Shown in pieces: positions 59,221 to 64,000 of a DNA stretch of 64,000 nucleotides; position 1 is the stretch's first letter, and each line of letters starts with the position of its first letter. A model generated the notes under the pieces. It worked only from the letters and a program-made list of their open reading frames with translations. It was not told where the DNA came from and searched no databases. A program made the translations under genes and the position numbers. Source of the stretch: Virgibacillus dokdonensis (GTDB lineage Bacteria > Bacillota > Bacilli > Bacillales > Amphibacillaceae). Location: assembly GCF_900166595.1 (NCBI RefSeq), contig NZ_LT745763.1, positions 2,724,986 through 2,788,985 on the forward strand. The letters run 5' to 3'.

Positions 59221-59769
59221 TTACCAAAGATCTGTATTAGATGTTGAGACTCCTACAGCTCCAGCCTCTAGCGCTTGTCTTACTTGATCACTTGTTTTAA
59301 TGAGTCCCCCAGCAATAACTGGCAGCTTTGTTTGTTCATTTATCGATTGAATCATGGTAGGGATTAGACCTGGTAATACTTCAATACAATCCGGCTTGGC
59401 ATTTTCAATCTGCTTTAAATTTTGCTCCAGCGCTAAACTGTCCAATAGAAACACCCGTTGAATAGCCAGTAAGCCATGTTTTTTAGCCATGCGAATAACA
59501 TTTGCTCTTGTTGATAAAATACCATCTGGTTTGATTTCCCTAAGTACATATTCCATTCCGTAATCATCCGACTTTAAACCTTGAATTAAATCGAAGTGAA
59601 TTAAAATATTTTTATTTGATTTTTTAGTGTGCGCAACGAGACTCTTAATTTGTGCTAAACGCGTTTCTAAAATAACAATGGTCGGGTATCCTGTTTCTAA
59701 TGCTTTATCAAAGTCCTTCATCTTACGTATAGCCGGCAATATACCAGTCGGAACGTGCAAATCTTTCAC
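59221..59769 (-). CDS. glpP: Glycerol-3-phosphate-responsive antiterminator GlpP
   Basis: A 182-residue barrel-fold RNA-binding antiterminator. Motifs: VPTGILPAIRKMKDFDKAL at the start, IHFDLIQGLKSDDYGMEYV near 57, GILSTRANVIRMAKKHGLLA near 83, EVLPGLIPTMI near 129 and AGGLIKTSDQVRQALEAGAV near 152. GTG start overlapping the yvoF stop as GTGA. It is the last gene of the hprK row and acts on the glpD leader just downstream. Confidence 0.95.
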   Translation of the reverse strand: MKDLHVPTGILPAIRKMKDFDKALETGYPTIVILETRLAQIKSLVAHTKKSNKNILIHFDLIQGLKSDDYGMEYVLREIKPDGILSTRANVIRMAKKHGLLAIQRVFLLDSLALEQNLKQIENAKPDCIEVLPGLIPTMIQSINEQTKLPVIAGGLIKTSDQVRQALEAGAVGVSTSNTDLW

Positions 59770-60287
59770 CTGCCTTCATTTGAATTATGTTTTTCCTCCC
59801 TTTCTTTTTTTGTATGGATTATTTGCATTGGATTTCCCCCAACAAATGCTCCTTCAGGCACATCTTTGTGAATTAATGTACCAGCTGAAACAATCGCCCT
59901 ATCACCAATATGAACTCCCGGCAAAATAGTCGTGTTCGCTCCTATCATGACTTCATCACCGATCCTAACCTCTCCAAGCCGATACTCTGTAATTAAATAT
60001 TCATGAGCTAAGATCGTCGTATTATAGCCAATGACACTATTTTTTCCTACCGTAATCTTTTCAGGAAACATTATATCTGGCATAACCATAAGCGCAAAAG
60101 CAGTTTGTTTACCAATTTTCATCGATAAGCATGTACGATAAAGCCAGTTTTTCACAGGTAAAAAAGGCGTATATCTGGCTAGCTGAATGATGATAAAATT
60201 CCTCATGATTTTCCAAAATGACACTGTCTTATACATTTGCCATAAGGAATTTGTATGTTGCACAGGGTAACGCTTTGTTCTTCGCAT
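59766..60287 (-). CDS. yvoF: Left-handed beta-helix acyltransferase (YvoF)
   Basis: A 173-residue hexapeptide-repeat protein of the WbbJ/LacA-type O-acetyltransferase family (VTVGKNSVIGYNTTILAHEY, then GDEVMIGANTTILPGVHIGD and AGTLIHKDVPEGAFVGGNP). It probably acetylates a sugar or cell-wall component; substrate unknown. Position between ppaX and glpP matches yvoF of B. subtilis. 3 nt separate it from ppaX and 4 nt overlap glpP. Confidence 0.9.
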   Translation of the reverse strand: MRRTKRYPVQHTNSLWQMYKTVSFWKIMRNFIIIQLARYTPFLPVKNWLYRTCLSMKIGKQTAFALMVMPDIMFPEKITVGKNSVIGYNTTILAHEYLITEYRLGEVRIGDEVMIGANTTILPGVHIGDRAIVSAGTLIHKDVPEGAFVGGNPMQIIHTKKEREEKHNSNEGR

Positions 60288-60290
60288 GTT

Positions 60291-60926
60291 TTACACTCCT
60301 GTAAGGTTTAAAAGATCACGCATATCCTCTAGCATAAATGTTGGTTCATATTGTAATAAACGTTCTTTTCCTTTAAAAGACCATGCTACTCCAGCTGTTT
60401 GCACACCTGCATTTTTCCCAGCCTCTATATCGTGTGCGTTATCGCCGATCATCAATGTTGAAGGTTGTTCTGCAGTTAACTCTTCCATCGCTTTATATAC
60501 TGGTTCTGCGTGTGGTTTTGGGTTCTTGACATCATCTAATGTAATCACAGTATCAAAATAAGCTGTTAACTTTGTAGTAGATAACCCTTTTTCCACACCT
60601 GATCGCATTTTAGTTGTAACAACCCCTAATTTGAATCCGTTTCGTTTTAGCTGCTCCAATGTTTCTATAACATAAGGAAATACCTTAACATAATTATCAT
60701 GTTCTTTCATATTATGGCTTCGATACGTTTGCACCATGCTGTCTGCCTTTTCTGAATCGATTGCCTTAAACGTATCTACTAAAGGAGGACCATTAAACTC
60801 AATAATTTCTTCTCGCGTAAATTGTAGATTATATTGCTTAAATGTATGGAAAAACGAGGCGATAATTAACTCATTTGTATCTATTAATGTCCCATCTAAA
60901 TCAAAAAGTATTGTACGAATGCTCAT
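60291..60926 (-). CDS. ppaX: Pyrophosphatase PpaX
   Basis: A 211-residue HAD-superfamily phosphatase. Motif I LFDLDGTLIDTNE near 8-20, motif II VVTTK near 103-107, Lys in the KPHAEPVY region near 135-142, and motif III IGDNAHDIEAGKNAG near 160-174. It hydrolyses the pyrophosphate made when HprK dephosphorylates Ser-P-HPr, pulling that reaction. Its start overlaps the yvoD end by 26 nt. Cotranscribed with hprK. Confidence 0.95.
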   Translation of the reverse strand: MSIRTILFDLDGTLIDTNELIIASFFHTFKQYNLQFTREEIIEFNGPPLVDTFKAIDSEKADSMVQTYRSHNMKEHDNYVKVFPYVIETLEQLKRNGFKLGVVTTKMRSGVEKGLSTTKLTAYFDTVITLDDVKNPKPHAEPVYKAMEELTAEQPSTLMIGDNAHDIEAGKNAGVQTAGVAWSFKGKERLLQYEPTFMLEDMRDLLNLTGV

Positions 60927-61863
60927 TTGTTGTCGGTTCCTTCCTTTTATTTTTATCTAGTTTATTCCAAATATAAGCTATTGTCATCGTTAATACAATC
61001 GCTGTTACTAAACGAATGATTAATAGCGGCCAAACTGGTATACCTAGCGGAATAAAGACGAGCGTATCTTCTACAACAGCATGACAAGATACAAGAAAGA
61101 TCAGCGCAAGTATCATATCCTTTCTCTCGACTCCATCTTCTTTCACAGCCTGTATCATAACTCCAGCACCATAAGCTAAACCAATCGTTAGCCCTGCTAC
61201 CATCGTCATCGAAGTATTTTCTTTCATTCCAAGTGCTTTTGTAAATGGACCAAAGCCTTTGGAAAGTTTTGTTAGCCAACCCATTTCGCGCAAAAATTGC
61301 ATTACAATCATAAGCGGAATAACAATAAGTGCTAATTGAACTATCGCAATAGCTGCTGTCTGTAAACCGTGTAAAACAATTTCCCCCCAGCCATTTAAAG
61401 CAGGGGTTGAACTGGAAATAAAACCGTAAACAGCTTGTTCGGAACCACCTTCCCATACAAGGTTAATGACAATTGCGGCAAATAGCGCTAAACCTATACG
61501 AATTCCAGAAATGAGCCACCAACTAACTCCTACCCTGGACGCTACTGCCGATTCAATAAATAAGTTATGGGAAAATGACAGCATTATAGCCATAATAAAA
61601 ACTTCTTTTACCGTAAATTCAAAAGAAACAATAGCTGCTATACCTGCATATAGATTTAATGCATTTCCTAGCACTAATGGAACAGCTGCTTCTCCGGAAA
61701 GCCCAAATACCCCCATTATAGGTGTTAGCTGTTTGATCACCCATGGAAGTACGGGTGTAAATTGTAAAATGGTTACAATTAGCGTGATTGGGAAAATAAC
61801 TTTTCCTAATGTCCATGTCGTTAAAAGCCCTTGTTTTAATCCTCTTTGCGCTGTCCCCTTCAT
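60901..61863 (-). CDS. yvoD: Nucleoside-recognition (Gate) domain membrane protein YvoD
   Basis: A 320-residue protein with about eight membrane helices and the nucleoside-recognition (Gate) domain pattern (GNALNLYAGIAAIVSFEFTV, then LSFSHNLFIESAVASRVGVS). Function unknown; related to the SpmA/SpmB and transporter gate families. Conserved in the hprK operon of Bacillaceae between lgt and ppaX. There is an 87-bp gap after lgt. Confidence 0.88.
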   Translation of the reverse strand: MKGTAQRGLKQGLLTTWTLGKVIFPITLIVTILQFTPVLPWVIKQLTPIMGVFGLSGEAAVPLVLGNALNLYAGIAAIVSFEFTVKEVFIMAIMLSFSHNLFIESAVASRVGVSWWLISGIRIGLALFAAIVINLVWEGGSEQAVYGFISSSTPALNGWGEIVLHGLQTAAIAIVQLALIVIPLMIVMQFLREMGWLTKLSKGFGPFTKALGMKENTSMTMVAGLTIGLAYGAGVMIQAVKEDGVERKDMILALIFLVSCHAVVEDTLVFIPLGIPVWPLLIIRLVTAIVLTMTIAYIWNKLDKNKRKEPTTNEHSYNTF

Positions 61864-61950
61864 TCTCTTCCTCCTCGCATATTTAGCTAGTATACTTTAT
61901 AGTAAACCAAACGTATTTATGGCATAGTACGTGCGTGCTACTAATTAACC

Positions 61951-62835
61951 TTATTTCTTCTTCTTTTTCTTCTTCTTTTTTCCAACTAATTTGGTTTTCT
62001 TTGTTTGCGATTGTCGTTTCATGATATCTAAATAGCGAACGTGTAAAGTTTTACGACGATAAATAATGAACACAAGCGCAACCACTATAATCAAAACAGA
62101 GATGACTTGCGCTTGACGCAATTCACCGAATACATATAGACTGTCCGTGCGCATATCTTCAATAAAGAAGCGTCCTACAGAATACATGATGGCATAACTT
62201 AAAAACAACTCGCCACGAAGCGGGTTAAACCTTCTAAACAAAAGCAACAATGCAAAAACCAGCAAATTCCACACAGATTCATAGAGAAATGTTGGGTGAT
62301 ACATAACGCCATCAATACACATTTGATTCATAATAAAATCAGGCAAATATTGATGGAAGCTTTCATATGTAGATGCTGAAATAGGTCCACCATGAGCTTC
62401 TTGATTCATGAAATTACCCCAGCGTCCAATAGCTTGACCTAAAATAAGACTTGGCGCTGCAATATCAGCTAATTGCCAAAAAGATACACGCTTCACTCGT
62501 GCATATATAATAGCAGTCAGAACAGAACCGATAAGTGCACCATGGATAGCAATGCCACCTTCCCAAATAGCAAAAACATCCGTCCAGCTTCCACCAGCAT
62601 ATTGATCCCATTCAAAAATAACATAGTACATTCTCGCTGAAATAATGGCTATAGGGATCGCAAAAACCACTAAATCAACCATGATATCTTTTTTCATCCC
62701 TAAACGGCTGGCTTCACGATTTGCTAATAAAAGCGCTAAAAAGGCTCCAGCAGCAATAATAACTCCGTACCAATAAATTGGAAAAGTACCGATTTGTAAA
62801 AAAACTCTATCTAACGGTTCTGCTGAACAGCTCAT
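61951..62835 (-). CDS. lgt: Prolipoprotein diacylglyceryl transferase
   Basis: Membrane enzyme that attaches diacylglycerol to the lipobox Cys of lipoproteins such as the ThiY protein above. 294 residues, seven membrane helices. [18 protein letters not shown] near 21, [11 protein letters not shown] near 97 (essential His), and the signature [19 protein letters not shown] near 136-154 (Arg and Asn). The C-terminus ends in a run of ten lysines (after VGK), an unusual cytoplasmic tail. AGGAGG precedes the ATG; 13 nt from hprK. Confidence 0.95.
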   Translation of the reverse strand: MSCSAEPLDRVFLQIGTFPIYWYGVIIAAGAFLALLLANREASRLGMKKDIMVDLVVFAIPIAIISARMYYVIFEWDQYAGGSWTDVFAIWEGGIAIHGALIGSVLTAIIYARVKRVSFWQLADIAAPSLILGQAIGRWGNFMNQEAHGGPISASTYESFHQYLPDFIMNQMCIDGVMYHPTFLYESVWNLLVFALLLLFRRFNPLRGELFLSYAIMYSVGRFFIEDMRTDSLYVFGELRQAQVISVLIIVVALVFIIYRRKTLHVRYLDIMKRQSQTKKTKLVGKKKKKKKKK

Positions 62836-62848
62836 TCATTCATCCTCC

Positions 62849-63784
62849 TTACAAGTGATCCTCTGTCTCTTGATCAATCATACTCGTTAATCGCTCTGAA
62901 AACTCTTCAGCAGCATTAACACCCATGCGTTTCAAACGAAAATTCATCGCAGCAACTTCGATAATAACTGCGAGGTTCCTTCCTGGGCGAACAGGTATCG
63001 TTGCTTTTGGTAATTCCACATCCATAATCTTCATCTTGTCTTCATCCAAACCAAGGCGATCATATTGCTTATGTTGATCCCAATTCTCCAAATTAATGAT
63101 TAAAGAGATCTTTTTAAAGTTTCGAACTGATCCAGCTCCAAATAATGTCATGACATTAATAATTCCTAATCCTCGTATTTCCAATAAATGTTCAATTAAA
63201 GGAGGGGAATTTCCAATTAAGGTATCATAATCTTCCTGTCTTATCTCCACACTATCATCTGCAACTAACCGATGTCCTCTTTTAACAAGTTCCAAAGCCG
63301 TTTCACTTTTCCCTACGCCACTTTGCCCCATAATTAATACACCTACTCCATAGACATCAACTAAAACGCCATGAATAGCTGTGAATGGAGCAAATTTGGC
63401 CTCTAAAAAGTTGGTTAGTCTACTAATAACTCGCGTTGTTTTTTGCTTTGAATGGAGAATTGGCACGCCTGATTCATTAGCAGCATCCATCAAGACTTGA
63501 GGGATTTCCATGTTTCTTGTGACAACTATCCCAGGAGTAATATCTGTACATAACTTGTCAACACGATGGGCTTTTTCTTCATCATTTAATTCCAAGAAAT
63601 ATGCCATTTCTGTTCTACCTATTAACTGAAGTCTTTCCTTAGGATAGTATTTGAAGTAACCTGTCATTTCTATCCCAGGTCTAGAAATATCTCCAGTTGT
63701 TATCTCTCTAAACAAACCATCTTTTCCTGCTTTTAATGTTAAATTAAAATTATCCAGTAAATCCTTCGTACGAACTGTTGACAT
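62849..63784 (-). CDS. hprK: HPr kinase/phosphorylase
   Basis: Bifunctional enzyme that phosphorylates Ser46 of HPr and Crh in response to fructose bisphosphate and ATP, and reverses this with phosphate. 311 residues from ATG 63784. Walker A GQSGVGKS at 153-160, [10 protein letters not shown] near 202 (HprK signature) and an N-terminal domain with [18 protein letters not shown] near 111-128. AAGGAGG lies ~11 nt upstream. It begins the lgt-yvoD-ppaX-yvoF-glpP operon and is the hub of catabolite repression here. Confidence 0.97.
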   Translation of the reverse strand: MSTVRTKDLLDNFNLTLKAGKDGLFREITTGDISRPGIEMTGYFKYYPKERLQLIGRTEMAYFLELNDEEKAHRVDKLCTDITPGIVVTRNMEIPQVLMDAANESGVPILHSKQKTTRVISRLTNFLEAKFAPFTAIHGVLVDVYGVGVLIMGQSGVGKSETALELVKRGHRLVADDSVEIRQEDYDTLIGNSPPLIEHLLEIRGLGIINVMTLFGAGSVRNFKKISLIINLENWDQHKQYDRLGLDEDKMKIMDVELPKATIPVRPGRNLAVIIEVAAMNFRLKRMGVNAAEEFSERLTSMIDQETEDHL

Positions 63785-63855
63785 TGTTTCTATTTCCTCC
63801 TTGTAGTCAAACGGACACATGCTGTAAAATAACCATTTTTATACTTAAGTGCTTA

Positions 63856-63955
63856 TTAGAGAAACTTGGCTATCGTCAAGTATTTATGGCGATAAAGCGC
63901 CGTCGTTTTGCTTATACTTTAACCTTCAAAAATTTATACTTTGGCATGCTGTTGC
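63856..63955 (+). repeat. Dispersed intergenic repeat, copy 9
   Basis: Full copy: GAGAAACTTGGCTATCGTC and AAGTATTTATGGCGATAAAG, then GCCGTCGTTTTGCTTATACT and TTAACC, AAAAATTTATACTTTGG. Located upstream of hprK. Confidence 0.72.
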
Positions 63956-64000
63956 TTTTTTTAGATTAAATATGCTACGATCTCTTTTAACAAAATTATG

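Noticed and set aside
63935..63960. Sigma-54 promoter (TTGGCATGCTGTTGCT)
   Set aside because: The GG-to-GC distance is one base short of the required -24/-12 spacing and it overlaps a repeat tail; no activator gene is nearby.

Overview
The window is a low-GC Bacillaceae chromosome segment. Protein sequences and gene order fit the Virgibacillus/Oceanobacillus/Lentibacillus group best, but that placement is inferred from general similarity and synteny with Bacillus subtilis, not from a search. Most of it is conserved core. It holds ssrA-smpB-rnr-est-secG, the cggR-gapA-pgk-tpiA-gpmI-eno glycolytic locus, sigL, clpP, crh-whiA-yvcK-rapZ-yvcI, trxB-yvcD, and hprK-lgt-yvoD-ppaX-yvoF followed by glpP and glpD.

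Layout. 1-1349: right end of an IS4-family element inside a BceB-like ABC permease gene. 1.7-7 kb: tmRNA and the secG-rnr-smpB cluster on the minus strand. 7.1-10 kb: a lipase-like hydrolase and a lone ptsI. 10.4-14.6 kb: a thiamine-pyrimidine uptake operon behind a TPP riboswitch with an intrinsic terminator. 14.6-25.6 kb: a defence operon that I read as BREX type 3 (brxF, brxC, pglX, pglZ, brxA), followed by a badly decayed and truncated helicase gene. 25.7-28.3 kb: a gene graveyard with a DrmB-like relic, an MFS fragment and a decayed small membrane protein. 28.6-36 kb: glycolysis. 36.2-44.3 kb: sigL, a frameshifted hydrolase, an RNase H-like gene, aroD and aroK separated by a complete IS4-family element with a perfect 9-bp target duplication, and small YolD-type genes. 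44.4-48.3 kb: the 5-oxoprolinase genes pxpABC and a transporter. 48.8-63.8 kb: ridA, tRNA-Arg, clpP and the conserved core listed above.

Functional themes. Carbon regulation is concentrated here: CggR, enzyme I, Crh, HPr kinase/phosphorylase, PpaX, YvcK/RapZ and GlpP. Several regulatory sites can be read directly: a CggR operator with its expected spacing, a CtsR box over the clpP promoter, a TPP riboswitch, a glpD leader terminator and many intrinsic terminators.

The least explained signal is a dispersed intergenic repeat of about 90 bp. At least ten full or partial copies all lie in the same orientation, and the head can form two mutually exclusive hairpins. The accessory centrepiece is the BREX type 3 locus, which appears to have lost its helicase, carries a BrxF without a recognisable Walker A motif, and sits beside a DrmB-like relic.
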